From Variovorax sp. OK212 (GTDB lineage: Bacteria; Pseudomonadota; Gammaproteobacteria; Burkholderiales; Burkholderiaceae_C): a stretch of DNA of 64,000 nucleotides. The stretch spans positions 372,001 through 436,000 of the forward strand of contig NZ_FOLP01000005.1 of NCBI RefSeq assembly GCF_900112425.1, given 5' to 3'. The notes beneath the pieces are model-generated. The model had not been told where the DNA came from and did not search any database. It was given only the letters and a program-made list of their open reading frames with translations. The translations under genes were made by a program, and so were the position numbers. This document shows positions 1 to 8,032 of the stretch, one piece after another (the stretch's first letter is position 1; each line of letters begins with the position of its first letter).

Positions 1-64
1 CGAGGTGCTGGAGGGCAAGACCCTGCCGGCCTTCGAAATCCTGGCCAAGCGCGCGGCCGCCTGA
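1..64 (+). CDS. pgk: Phosphoglycerate kinase, C-terminal end (partial)
   Basis: Only the last 20 codons are present, ending with TGA at 62-64. The tail carries the EGKTLPAFEIL motif that closes bacterial phosphoglycerate kinases, where the usual form is LEGKxLPAV. Phosphoglycerate kinase makes ATP from 1,3-bisphosphoglycerate in glycolysis. The next gene is pyruvate kinase on the same strand, and pgk-pyk is a common order in Burkholderiales, which supports the call. The fragment is too short for any check of the active site. Confidence 0.75.
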   Translation, partial: EVLEGKTLPAFEILAKRAAA

Positions 65-165
65 TCGCCGGCGCGGCGGGCGGCGAGACGAAAGCCCGTC
101 ACGGGTGACTTCCGTCGGACACACAAAGTGTATACAGTAGCGAATACAAAACGGAGACTACCCTC

Positions 166-1614
166 ATGAGCACGGACCGCATCCCCCGCCACGCCACCAA
201 GATCGTTGCCACGCTCGGTCCGGCGTCCAGCACCCCCGAACTGCTGTTGCAGATGATCCAGGCCAAGGTCAGCGTGGTGCGGCTGAATTTCAGCCACGGC
301 ACGGCGCAGGACCACATCGACCGCGCCACCATGGTGCGCGAAGCCGCCCGCAAGGCGGGCCGCGAAGTGGCCATCATGGCCGACCTGCAGGGCCCCAAGA
401 TCCGCGTGGGCAAGTTCGCGCAGGGCAAGGTCTGGCTGGAGCCGGGCGCTAAGTTCGTGCTCGACGCCTCGCGCACCGAGCCCGGCGACATCGACTGCGT
501 CGGCCTCGACTACAAGGACCTGCCGCGCGACGTGAAGCCCGGCGACAAGCTGCTGCTGAACGACGGCCTCATCGTGCTGACGGTCGACGCCGTCAAGGGC
601 GACCAGGTGCTCACCACCGTCAAGCTCGGCGGCGAACTGTCGAACAACAAGGGCATCAACAAGCAGGGCGGCGGCCTCACCGCCCCCGCGTTGACCGCCA
701 AGGACATGGAAGACATCAAGACCGCGATGAGCTTCCAGGCCGACTACGTGGCCGTGAGCTTCCCCAAGAACGCCACCGACATGGAAATGGCGCGCCAGCT
801 GTGCAACGTGGCCGCGGCCGAATACGGCCACAAGCCCGGCATGATCGCCAAGATCGAGCGCGCCGAAGCCATTCCGCGCCTGGAAGAAATCCTGCGCGCC
901 AGCGACGGCATCATGGTCGCGCGCGGCGACCTGGCCGTGGAAGTGGGCAACGCCGCGGTGCCCGCGCTGCAGAAGAAGATGATCCGCATGGCGCGCGACA
1001 TGGACAAGGTGGTCATCACCGCGACCCAGATGATGGAGTCGATGATCACCAACCCCGTGCCCACCCGCGCCGAGGTGAGCGACGTGGCCAACGCCGTGCT
1101 CGACGGCACCGACGCCGTGATGCTCTCGGCCGAGACCGCCTCGGGGCGCTATCCGCTGGAAACCGTGCAGGAGATGAGCCGCATCTGCGAAGCCGCCGAG
1201 GCCGCGGAAGACAAGACGCTGGACGCCGACTTCAGCGGCAAGACCTACAGCCGCATCGACCAGTCGATTGCCATGGGCGCGCTCTTCACGGCGCACCACC
1301 TGGGCGCCAAGGCCATCGTGGCGCTGACCGAGTCGGGCTCCACCATGCTGTGGATGAGCCGCCACCGCGCGCACATTCCCATGTACGCGCTGACCTCGCG
1401 CCTGACCACGCAGCGCAAGCTGGCGCTGTACCGCAACGTGCGCCCGCTCCTGATGGACTCGCAGACCGACCGCGACACCGCGCTCGAACAGGCCGAGGCC
1501 CACCTGAAGAAGCGCGGCATCGTGCAGACCGGCGACGTCTACGCCATCACCTGCGGCGAGCCCATGGGTGCCCCCGGCGGCACCAACATGCTGAAGATCT
1601 GCCGCGCGAGCTGA
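166..1614 (+). CDS. pyk: Pyruvate kinase
   Basis: The gene encodes a 482-residue cytosolic enzyme that converts phosphoenolpyruvate and ADP to pyruvate and ATP. It is full length for the short bacterial type. The N-terminal KIVATLGPASS segment, the MVARGDLAVE stretch and the ATQMMESM signature around the active site are all visible. The start is supported by GGAG at 153-156, nine bases upstream. The 101-base gap after pgk contains a weak promoter-like TATACA at 131-136, so pyk may be transcribed both from pgk and on its own. It converges with acdS, with only 22 bases between the stop codons. Confidence 0.97.
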   Translation: MSTDRIPRHATKIVATLGPASSTPELLLQMIQAKVSVVRLNFSHGTAQDHIDRATMVREAARKAGREVAIMADLQGPKIRVGKFAQGKVWLEPGAKFVLDASRTEPGDIDCVGLDYKDLPRDVKPGDKLLLNDGLIVLTVDAVKGDQVLTTVKLGGELSNNKGINKQGGGLTAPALTAKDMEDIKTAMSFQADYVAVSFPKNATDMEMARQLCNVAAAEYGHKPGMIAKIERAEAIPRLEEILRASDGIMVARGDLAVEVGNAAVPALQKKMIRMARDMDKVVITATQMMESMITNPVPTRAEVSDVANAVLDGTDAVMLSAETASGRYPLETVQEMSRICEAAEAAEDKTLDADFSGKTYSRIDQSIAMGALFTAHHLGAKAIVALTESGSTMLWMSRHRAHIPMYALTSRLTTQRKLALYRNVRPLLMDSQTDRDTALEQAEAHLKKRGIVQTGDVYAITCGEPMGAPGGTNMLKICRAS

Positions 1615-1636
1615 ACCCGCCCGGCCGGGCGCCCGC

Positions 1637-2653
1637 TCAGCCGTTGCGGAACAGGAAGCTGTAGGCGTTCAGCGCGGGCACCCCGCCCAGGTGCGCGTAC
1701 AGCACCTTCGAGCCGGCCGGGAATTCCCCGAGCCGCACCTTCTCGATCATCCCGTGCATCGACTTGCCCTCGTACACGGGGTCGGTCAGCATGCCCTCGA
1801 AGCGCGCGCACAGGCGAATGGCTTCCAGCGTGCCGTCGTTCGGCAGCCCGTATTCGGGGCCGCCGAAGCGGCGGTCGAGCACCACGTCCTTCTCGGTGAT
1901 GTCGCGGCCCAGCTCGACCAGCTCGGCCGTGTTCTTCGCGATGCGCAGGATCTGGTCGAAGGTCTGCTGCGGCTTGGCCGAGGCGTCGATGCCGATCACG
2001 CGGTCGGCCCGGCCGTCGGCCGCGAAGCCCACCACCATGCCGGCCTGCGTGCTGCCGGTGACCGAGCAGACCACCACGTAGTCGAACCGGATGCCCAGCT
2101 CGGCTTCCTGCTGGCGCACCTCTTCTGCGAAGGCCACGAAGCCGAGCCCGCCGCGCGGGTGCTCGGAGCAGCCCGCCGGAATGGGGAACGGCTTGCCGCC
2201 GGCCTTGCGCACGTCGGCCATGGCTTCTTCCCAGCTCTTGCGAATGCCGATGTCGAAACCCGCTGCGTCCAGCCGCACGTCGGCGCCCAGGATGCGCGAC
2301 ATCTCGATGTTGCCGACCCGGTCGTACAGCGCGTCGGAGTAGTTGACCCAGTTCTCCTGCACCAGCACGCATTTCAGCCCGAGGTGCGCGGCCACCGCGG
2401 CCACCTGGCGCGTCTGGTTGGACTGGATGCCGCCGATGGACACCAGCGTGTCGTAGCCGCCCTCGAGCGCCTCGGGAATCAGGTACTCGAGCTTGCGCGT
2501 CTTGTTGCCGCCGAAGGCCAGGCCGCTGTTGCAGTCCTCGCGCTTGGCGTAGAGCTCGACCTTGCCGCCGAGGTGCGCGCTCAGCCGCTTCAGCGGGTGG
2601 ATCGGCGAGGGGCCGAAGGTCAGGGCGTGGCGGGGAAACTTCTTCAGGTTCAT
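1637..2653 (-). CDS. acdS: 1-aminocyclopropane-1-carboxylate (ACC) deaminase
   Basis: The gene encodes a 338-residue PLP enzyme that cleaves ACC, the plant ethylene precursor, to ammonia and 2-oxobutyrate. The PLP lysine is K51 in FGGNKTRKLE. Tyr294, Glu295 and Leu322 fall at exactly the positions that separate true ACC deaminases from D-cysteine desulfhydrases, so the specific call is strong. The chosen ATG at 2651-2653 is preceded on its strand by CTGGAG at a seven-base spacing. The longer upstream reading frame is antisense to the regulator and is not real. The gene is divergent from acdR. It suggests life in the plant root zone and use of ACC as a nitrogen source. Confidence 0.96.
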   Translation of the reverse strand: MNLKKFPRHALTFGPSPIHPLKRLSAHLGGKVELYAKREDCNSGLAFGGNKTRKLEYLIPEALEGGYDTLVSIGGIQSNQTRQVAAVAAHLGLKCVLVQENWVNYSDALYDRVGNIEMSRILGADVRLDAAGFDIGIRKSWEEAMADVRKAGGKPFPIPAGCSEHPRGGLGFVAFAEEVRQQEAELGIRFDYVVVCSVTGSTQAGMVVGFAADGRADRVIGIDASAKPQQTFDQILRIAKNTAELVELGRDITEKDVVLDRRFGGPEYGLPNDGTLEAIRLCARFEGMLTDPVYEGKSMHGMIEKVRLGEFPAGSKVLYAHLGGVPALNAYSFLFRNG

Positions 2654-2788
2654 GGTGCGGCTCCAGGAGGTTGAAGCCTTGAATCGTAGGAAGAAGGGCT
2701 CGCAACGTGCTTGCGAAGTTCTCTGGCTTGCCGGAACAAAAGAAGGCACGATGGGCAGAGTTGAAACTTTCAAGCCGGTAAACAAGGC
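2654..2788. promoter_or_regulatory. acdS-acdR divergent control region
   Basis: This 135-base spacer separates the divergent ACC deaminase gene and its Lrp-type regulator. It contains a perfect 13-base dyad at 2761-2773, with arms TTGAAA and TTTCAA and a one-base centre, 15 bases before the acdR start. In other ACC-degrading bacteria the Lrp-family AcdR binds this type of spacer and responds to ACC. The dyad as the binding site is an inference. Confidence 0.55.
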
Positions 2789-3274
2789 ATGGGCACAACA
2801 AAATTGCGTTCTCCCCCGGAGCTCGATCGCACCGACCGCGCCATCCTTCGCGCCCTGCAGCGCGACGCCTCGCTCTCCAACGTGGCGCTGGCCGCCAAGG
2901 TGAACCTGAGCGCCGCCGCCTGCCTGCGCCGGGTGGAGCGGCTCAAGGAGGCCGGGCTCATCAAGGGCATCGTCGCGCTGCTCGACCCCGACGCGCTCGA
3001 CCTGGGCATGCTCGTGATGATCGGCGTGGTGCTCGACCGCTCCACGCCCGACTCGTTCGCCGACTTCGAGAAGGCCGCGCAGAAGGTCTCGGGCTGCCTC
3101 GAATGCCACGTGGTCACGGGCGAGTTCGACTACTTCATGCTGGTGCGCACGCGCGACAACGACAGCTTCAACCGCCTGCATGCCGAGCAGCTGCTCTACC
3201 TGCCGGGCGTGCGGCAGATCCGCACCTTCGTCGTTCTCAAGCAGGTGCTGTCGACCACGCAGCTTCCCATCTGA
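2789..3274 (+). CDS. acdR: Lrp/AsnC-family regulator of ACC deaminase
   Basis: The gene encodes a 161-residue protein with an N-terminal helix-turn-helix (about residues 13-60, ELDRTDRAILRALQRD through AAACLRRVERLKEAGLI) and a C-terminal RAM/AsnC ligand domain with the typical VVTGEFDYFMLVRTRD segment. Lrp-family proteins form octamers that sense amino acids. Position and orientation next to acdS match the known acdR-acdS pair, in which AcdR activates acdS when ACC is present. No good Shine-Dalgarno sequence precedes the ATG; AAGG lies only one base upstream. Confidence 0.9.
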   Translation: MGTTKLRSPPELDRTDRAILRALQRDASLSNVALAAKVNLSAAACLRRVERLKEAGLIKGIVALLDPDALDLGMLVMIGVVLDRSTPDSFADFEKAAQKVSGCLECHVVTGEFDYFMLVRTRDNDSFNRLHAEQLLYLPGVRQIRTFVVLKQVLSTTQLPI

Positions 3275-3309
3275 CGAAACCGGCGGCCGGCGGCGTGCGT
3301 ACTGTGACG

Positions 3310-4218
3310 ATGACCTTTCGTTCCCTTCGCTTCTCTTTTGCGGCCCTCTCCGTCTCCACCGCCGCCGCGCTGTCGGCCTGCTCCCCCGTCAAGGTGCTCA
3401 ACGGGCTGGTGCCCACCGACACCTACCAGTTCCAGGGCGGCCTGGCCTACGGCAAGGCGCCGCGCCAGGTGCTCGACGTGTACCAGCCGCTGCCGTCCAC
3501 GGCGCCGGCCCGGGGCGCGCGCCCGCTGGTGGTGTTCTTCTTCGGCGGCACCTGGACCACCGGCGACCGCGCCAGCTACCGCTTCGTGGGCGAGGCGCTG
3601 GCCGCGCGCGGCGCGGTGGTGGTGGTGCCCGACTACGGCCTGTCGCCCGCCTTCACCTACCCGGCGTTCGTGCGCGACAGCGCGCTGGCCGTCAAATGGG
3701 CGCTGGACAACGCCGAGCGGCTCGGCGCCGACCCGAAGCAGGTCTACGTGATGGGCCACAGCTCGGGCGGCTACAACGCCGCGATGGTGGCGCTGGACGC
3801 CCGCTGGCTCGGCGAGGTCGGCGCCAGCCCGAAGCAGCTCGCGGGCTGGATCGGCCTGGCCGGCCCCTACGACTTCCTGCCCATCGGCGACCCGCAGGCG
3901 CAGGCCGCCTTCAACTGGCCGGACACGCCGCGCGACTCGCAGCCGCTGGCGCACGTCACGCCCGCGTCGCCGCGCGCGCTGCTCATGGCGGCCTCGAAGG
4001 ACAAGCTGGTCTACCCCGACCGCAACACCCTGCAGATGGCCGCCGCGCTGCGCGCCGCCGGCGTGCCGGTGGAGGTGAAGCTGTTCGACAACCTGAGCCA
4101 CGTGACGCTGATCGGCGCCTTCGGCAAGCCCATCCAGTGGCTGGGCGGACCGGTGCTGCCGCCGGTCATGGACTTCCTCGGGTTGACGTCAGTGCAGTCC
4201 GACAAGGGCCCTCGGTAG
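3310..4218 (+). CDS. Alpha/beta-hydrolase lipoprotein (esterase-like)
   Basis: The gene encodes 302 residues. The N terminus is a lipoprotein signal with lipobox LSAC near residue 22, so the protein is probably anchored in the envelope. The hydrolase domain shows FFFGGTW, matching the HGGxW oxyanion motif of carboxylesterases with Phe in place of His, and the nucleophile elbow GHSSGGYN. A late His in the LSHVTLIG segment would complete the triad. The substrate cannot be deduced. A GTG at 3304 in the same frame is an alternative start. The gene follows acdR by 35 bases and may be cotranscribed with it, although no functional link to ACC is known. Confidence 0.85.
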   Translation: MTFRSLRFSFAALSVSTAAALSACSPVKVLNGLVPTDTYQFQGGLAYGKAPRQVLDVYQPLPSTAPARGARPLVVFFFGGTWTTGDRASYRFVGEALAARGAVVVVPDYGLSPAFTYPAFVRDSALAVKWALDNAERLGADPKQVYVMGHSSGGYNAAMVALDARWLGEVGASPKQLAGWIGLAGPYDFLPIGDPQAQAAFNWPDTPRDSQPLAHVTPASPRALLMAASKDKLVYPDRNTLQMAAALRAAGVPVEVKLFDNLSHVTLIGAFGKPIQWLGGPVLPPVMDFLGLTSVQSDKGPR

Positions 4219-4236
4219 AATTGCGGTAGTTTTCTC

Positions 4237-4264
4237 TCGTCTTTCCGCCTTCGTCTTTCCGCCT
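4237..4264 (+). repeat. Perfect 14-bp tandem duplication before fba
   Basis: Two identical copies of TCGTCTTTCCGCCT lie back to back at 4237-4250 and 4251-4264. A degenerate third unit, TCTTCTTTCCC, follows. The whole tract is pyrimidine-rich and lies in the probable 5' leader of fba, about 20 bases before its ribosome binding site. Confidence 0.85.
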
Positions 4265-4298
4265 TCTTCTTTCCCTAATTCCCGCGAGGTATTTCCCC

Positions 4299-5363
4299 AT
4301 GGCACTCGTCTCGATGCGCGAACTGCTCGACCATGCCGCAGCCAATGGCTACGGCATCCCGGCCTTCAACGTCAACAACCTCGAACAGGTCCAGGCCGTC
4401 ATGGAGGCCGCCAAGGAAACCGGCGCGCCCGTCATCCTGCAAGCCAGCGCCGGTGCCCGCAAGTACGCCGGTGAAGCCTTCATCAAGCACCTGATCCAGG
4501 CCGCCATCGAGCAGTACCCGAACATCCCGCTGGTCATGCACCAGGACCACGGCCAGAACCCCGACGTCTGCAAGGGCGCCATCGACCTGGGCTTCAGCTC
4601 GGTCATGATGGACGGCTCGCTCGAGGCCGACGGCAAGACCATTGCCAGCTACGACTACAACGTGGACGTCACCAAGAAGGTGTCGGACATGGCCCACCGC
4701 CTGGGCGTCACCGTCGAAGGCGAGCTCGGCTGCCTGGGTTCGCTGGAAACCATGAAGGGCGACAAGGAAGACGGTCACGGCACCGACGACACCATGACGC
4801 GCGAGCAGCTGCTGACCGACCCCGAGCAGGCCGCCGACTTCGTCAAGCGCACCCAGATCGACGCGCTGGCCATCGCCATCGGCACCAGCCACGGCGCCTA
4901 CAAGTTCACGCGCGAGCCCACCGGCGACATCCTGGCGATCGACCGCATCAAGGAAATCCACCGCCGCATTCCCAACACCCACCTGGTGATGCACGGCTCT
5001 TCGAGCGTGCCGCAGGAGCTGCTGGCCATCATTCGCCAGTACGGCGGCGACATGAAGGAAACCTACGGCGTGCCCGTGAAGGAAATCCAGGAAGCCATCA
5101 AGCACGGCGTGCGCAAGATCAACATCGACACCGACATCCGCCTGGCCATGACCGGCGCGGTGCGCAAGTTCCTGGCCGAGCACCCCGAGAAGTTCGACGC
5201 CCGCGAGTGGCTCAAGCCGGCGCGCGAAGCCGCCAAGCTGATCTGCAAGCAGCGCTACATCGAGTTCGGCTGCGAAGGCCAGGGCGCCAAGATCAAGGGC
5301 GACACGCTGCAGGTGGTCGCCGCCAGGTACGCCGCCGGCGAACTCGCACAGGCCGTGGTCTAA
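4299..5363 (+). CDS. fba: Fructose-bisphosphate aldolase, class II (Calvin-cycle subtype)
   Basis: The gene encodes 354 residues, the usual length of the type-B class II aldolases found in proteobacteria. This zinc enzyme splits fructose 1,6-bisphosphate in glycolysis or runs in reverse. The MHQDHG segment, the EGELGCLG segment and the HGSSSVP loop carry zinc and substrate ligands. The start is supported by GAGG at 4286-4289, nine bases upstream. Its leader holds a pyrimidine-rich tandem repeat, and an intrinsic terminator follows at 5381. In related genomes fba usually follows pyk directly; here three genes intervene. Confidence 0.97.
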   Translation: MALVSMRELLDHAAANGYGIPAFNVNNLEQVQAVMEAAKETGAPVILQASAGARKYAGEAFIKHLIQAAIEQYPNIPLVMHQDHGQNPDVCKGAIDLGFSSVMMDGSLEADGKTIASYDYNVDVTKKVSDMAHRLGVTVEGELGCLGSLETMKGDKEDGHGTDDTMTREQLLTDPEQAADFVKRTQIDALAIAIGTSHGAYKFTREPTGDILAIDRIKEIHRRIPNTHLVMHGSSSVPQELLAIIRQYGGDMKETYGVPVKEIQEAIKHGVRKINIDTDIRLAMTGAVRKFLAEHPEKFDAREWLKPAREAAKLICKQRYIEFGCEGQGAKIKGDTLQVVAARYAAGELAQAVV

Positions 5364-5380
5364 AACTTCCGGGCGATTCG

Positions 5381-5407
5381 AAGGCCACCGTTCGCGGTGG
5401 CTTTTTT
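5381..5407 (+). terminator. Intrinsic terminator after fba
   Basis: A seven-base stem, GCCACCG with CGGTGGC, has a TTCG tetraloop and is followed by six T residues at 5402-5407. It starts 17 bases after the fba stop. Confidence 0.92.
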
Positions 5408-5467
5408 CTGCGCGCACAATCCGCTTTCACCGTTCCCACGTTTCTCACCGCATTTGTTGTTGCTCCC

Positions 5468-6373
5468 ATGACCACCGTCCACACCTCCTCCATCCAGAGC
5501 CTGCCCCTGCTTGCGCGCGGCAAGGTGCGCGACAACTACGCCGTCGGCGAAGACCGCATCCTGATGGTCGCGAGCGACCGGCTCAGCGCCTTCGACGTGA
5601 TCATGGGCGAGCCCATTCCGGGCAAGGGCGAGATCCTCACGAAGATGGCCCTGTGGTGGTTCGAGCGGCTCGGCCAGCTCTGCCCCAACCACCTGACCGG
5701 CGAGGCGCCCGAGAGCGTGGTGACCGAGGCCGAAGTGCCGCAGGTCACCGGCCGTTCGATGCTGGTCAAGCGCCTGAAGCCCATTCCCGTCGAAGCCGTG
5801 GTGCGCGGCTACCTGGCCGGCAGCGGCTGGAAGGAATACCAGGAAAGCCGGTCGGTGTGCGGCGTGCCGCTGCCCGAAGGCCTCACCAACGCCAGCAAGC
5901 TTCCGCGCCCGATCTTCACGCCCGCCGCCAAGGCCGCCGCCGGCGAGCACGACGAGAACATCAGCTACGAGCGCGTGGTGGAAATCGTCGGCCCCAAGCT
6001 GGCCCAGCAGATCCGCGAGACCAGCATCGCCATCTACGAAACCGCCGCGCAGATCGCGCTGGCCAAGGGCATGATCATTGCCGACACCAAGTTCGAGTTC
6101 GGCCTGGACGAGGCCGGCACGCTGGTGCTGATGGACGAGGTGCTCACGCCCGACAGCTCGCGCTACTGGCCGGTGGAGGGCTACCAGGACGCGCTGGCCG
6201 CCGGTGCCAACCCGCCGAGCTACGACAAGCAGTTCGTGCGCGACTGGCTCGAGGCCACCAAGATCAACGGCAAGCCCTGGGACAAGACGCCCCCGGCGCC
6301 GCGCCTGCCGGCCGAAGTGATCGAGAAGACGGCCGCCAAGTACCGCGAGGCGCTGGAGCGGCTCACGGGCTGA
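5468..6373 (+). CDS. purC: Phosphoribosylaminoimidazole-succinocarboxamide synthase
   Basis: The gene encodes 301 residues of SAICAR synthetase, which joins CAIR and aspartate with ATP in purine synthesis. Family features include LARGKVRDNY at the N terminus, the VASDRLSAFD block, the EAVVRGYLAGSGWKEY block and MIIADTKFEFG with LMDEVLTPDSSRYW near the active site. The length matches the long proteobacterial form. No clear Shine-Dalgarno sequence precedes the ATG, but the protein start aligns with the family. The fba terminator lies between, so purC must have its own promoter. A terminator follows at 6414. Confidence 0.97.
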   Translation: MTTVHTSSIQSLPLLARGKVRDNYAVGEDRILMVASDRLSAFDVIMGEPIPGKGEILTKMALWWFERLGQLCPNHLTGEAPESVVTEAEVPQVTGRSMLVKRLKPIPVEAVVRGYLAGSGWKEYQESRSVCGVPLPEGLTNASKLPRPIFTPAAKAAAGEHDENISYERVVEIVGPKLAQQIRETSIAIYETAAQIALAKGMIIADTKFEFGLDEAGTLVLMDEVLTPDSSRYWPVEGYQDALAAGANPPSYDKQFVRDWLEATKINGKPWDKTPPAPRLPAEVIEKTAAKYREALERLTG

Positions 6374-6413
6374 ACGGCTGGGGGCCTGCAGGGCACTGCA
6401 ACGCCACAAGGAG

Positions 6414-6438
6414 AAGACCGGCCGAGGCCGGTCTTTTT
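6414..6438 (+). terminator. Intrinsic terminator after purC
   Basis: An eight-base stem, AAGACCGG with CCGGTCTT, extends inward by a further CC/GG pair and is followed by a T run ending at 6438. It lies in the short gap between the convergent genes purC and the META-domain lipoprotein. Confidence 0.88.
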
Positions 6439-6442
6439 CATT

Positions 6443-6916
6443 TCAGCGCCCGCCGCTGTTCAGCAGCGCCACCGTGCGCCCGCTCGCGTCCAGCAGCGCC
6501 AGCCGGCCCGGGCCGGCCAGGCGGTAGCTCGCGGTGCTCTGCAACGCGGAGACGAACTGCGCCTCGGAGCCGCCGCGCGCCGGGTCGAGGCAGGCCATGC
6601 GGGTCGCGGCCATCTGGCCGATCCTCAGCGTGCTGCCGCTGCGCGTGAAGGTGCCCGAGATGCGGTTGCAGCCGCCCGAGCCGCTCACGCGGCCACTGCT
6701 GCGGTCGAACTGCACCTGCGCCTCGCCGCCCGGCGCAATGGGCTCGTCGCCCAGCTGCACCAGGCGCCAGGCCGGGCCTTCGATCGGTTCGTCGAGGCTG
6801 ATGCCGCTGCCGCAACCGGCCAGCGCGGCAAGGGCGGTGACCATGGCGGCGAGAACGGGGAGCGCGGTCCGGCGGGCGGGGCTGGCAGGGCGCGCAAGGC
6901 GGGCTGAGGAACGCAT
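6443..6916 (-). CDS. META-domain (HslJ-like) lipoprotein
   Basis: The gene encodes 157 residues. A long arginine-rich N terminus leads into a hydrophobic stretch and the lipobox LAGC, so it is probably an outer-membrane or periplasmic lipoprotein. The rest is one META domain with the hallmark VSGSGGCNRISGTFT and a second conserved cysteine in RMACLDP. HslJ-type proteins are linked to heat and novobiocin tolerance in E. coli, but the molecular role is unknown. The ATG at 6916 was chosen because it places the signal peptide at the start; the frame is open further upstream. Confidence 0.85.
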   Translation of the reverse strand: MRSSARLARPASPARRTALPVLAAMVTALAALAGCGSGISLDEPIEGPAWRLVQLGDEPIAPGGEAQVQFDRSSGRVSGSGGCNRISGTFTRSGSTLRIGQMAATRMACLDPARGGSEAQFVSALQSTASYRLAGPGRLALLDASGRTVALLNSGGR

Positions 6917-7018
6917 GGCCGGTCTTTCCTTTTGCAATCTGCAACAAGTTGAATCGGGCGTGATCGTATGCGACGCCGCGCGGCTCGCCAATGCCATGCC
7001 GTACGCCGAACGGCCATG

Positions 7019-7042
7019 AAAAAAGCGACCCGGAGGTCGCTT
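7019..7042 (-). terminator. Intrinsic terminator after the YbbN-like gene
   Basis: Read on the minus strand, a seven-base stem (AGCGACC with GGTCGCT, four-base loop) is followed by six T residues (the A run at 7019-7024). It lies 34-57 bases past the thioredoxin-like gene's stop. Confidence 0.88.
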
Positions 7043-7075
7043 GGGCATGCAGGGCGGGCGGGCCGGGCCGTGGGC

Positions 7076-7996
7076 TCAGCTCAGCACCACGCTGCTCAGG
7101 CGGCGGCGGTACGTGGCCACGACCGGATCGTCCGGCGGGATCTGGCCGTCGGCCACCTTGATCTTCGGCGGCTCGATCACGTCGAGGATAGCGATGTAGG
7201 TCTTGCGGGCGAGCTCTTCGCTCCAGGCCTTGTCGCGCATCAGGATGTCGAGCAGCTCGTCCATGGCGTCGGTCCAGCGCTGCGCGGCCATCAGCAGGCG
7301 GGCGCGGGCGAAGCGGGCGTCGAAGTCGCGCTTGTTGGCGGCAATCTTGGCGTCGAAATCGGCCAACGCGGGCGCCGCACCTGCGTGAGGCGCTGCAAAA
7401 TCGATAGCATCCATCCAGCGCTGCAGTGCGTCGAAGCGGCGCACCAGCGTGGTCTTGGCGATCACCGGCGCAAAGGCGACCTTGGCGTCGTCGACGCGGC
7501 CTTCCTGCAGCAGCAGCTTGATGTAGTCGAAGCGGGCGTCGTCGTTGGCCGGGTCGGTGGCCACGGCGTGCTGCAGCTTCTCGAGCGCGCCCAGGGTGTC
7601 GCCCTCGGCCAGCGCTTCCTGCGCCGCGGCTTCCTCGGAGGCCGCCTCGGCCTCATCGGCGCCGGGCACGTGCTTGTCGAGGAACTCGCGGATCTTCTCG
7701 GCCGGAATGGCGCCGACGAAGCCGTCGACCGGCTGGCCGTCCTTGAACATCACGCAGAACGGGATGCTGCGCACGCCGAACATCTCGGAGAGCTGCGACG
7801 AGATCTGCGGCACCTTGTCGGCGTCGAGCTTGGCCAGCGTGAAGCGCCCGGCGTACTCGACCTCGAGCTTTTCGAGCACCGGGCCGAGCTGCTTGCAGGG
7901 GCCGCACCATTCGGCCCAGATGTCCAGCAGCACCGGCGTGCCGACAGAGCCTTCGATCAGTTCGGCCTGGAAATTTTCGAGAGTGATGTCGATCAT
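7076..7996 (-). CDS. ybbN: YbbN/CnoX-like thioredoxin with TPR-type C terminus
   Basis: The gene encodes 306 residues. Residues 1-110 form a thioredoxin fold with an intact WCGPC active site (Cys31, Cys34). The rest is an alpha-helical tetratricopeptide-like region rich in Ala and Glu, as in E. coli YbbN/CnoX, a chaperone-redox protein that protects substrates for GroEL and DnaK. E. coli YbbN lacks a complete CxxC, whereas this protein should be redox active. The start aligns with family members, although no Shine-Dalgarno sequence is visible. Only 36 bases separate it from the divergent purE. Confidence 0.9.
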   Translation of the reverse strand: MIDITLENFQAELIEGSVGTPVLLDIWAEWCGPCKQLGPVLEKLEVEYAGRFTLAKLDADKVPQISSQLSEMFGVRSIPFCVMFKDGQPVDGFVGAIPAEKIREFLDKHVPGADEAEAASEEAAAQEALAEGDTLGALEKLQHAVATDPANDDARFDYIKLLLQEGRVDDAKVAFAPVIAKTTLVRRFDALQRWMDAIDFAAPHAGAAPALADFDAKIAANKRDFDARFARARLLMAAQRWTDAMDELLDILMRDKAWSEELARKTYIAILDVIEPPKIKVADGQIPPDDPVVATYRRRLSSVVLS

Positions 7997-8032
7997 CGGA
8001 ACCAACTGAGGGTGAAACGTAAAATTGAAACC

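Noticed and set aside
801..1664. A second-frame ORF inside pyk, and similar Arg-rich overlaps elsewhere
   Set aside because: The Arg/Gly-rich composition and lack of any motif mark them as shadows of the coding frame.
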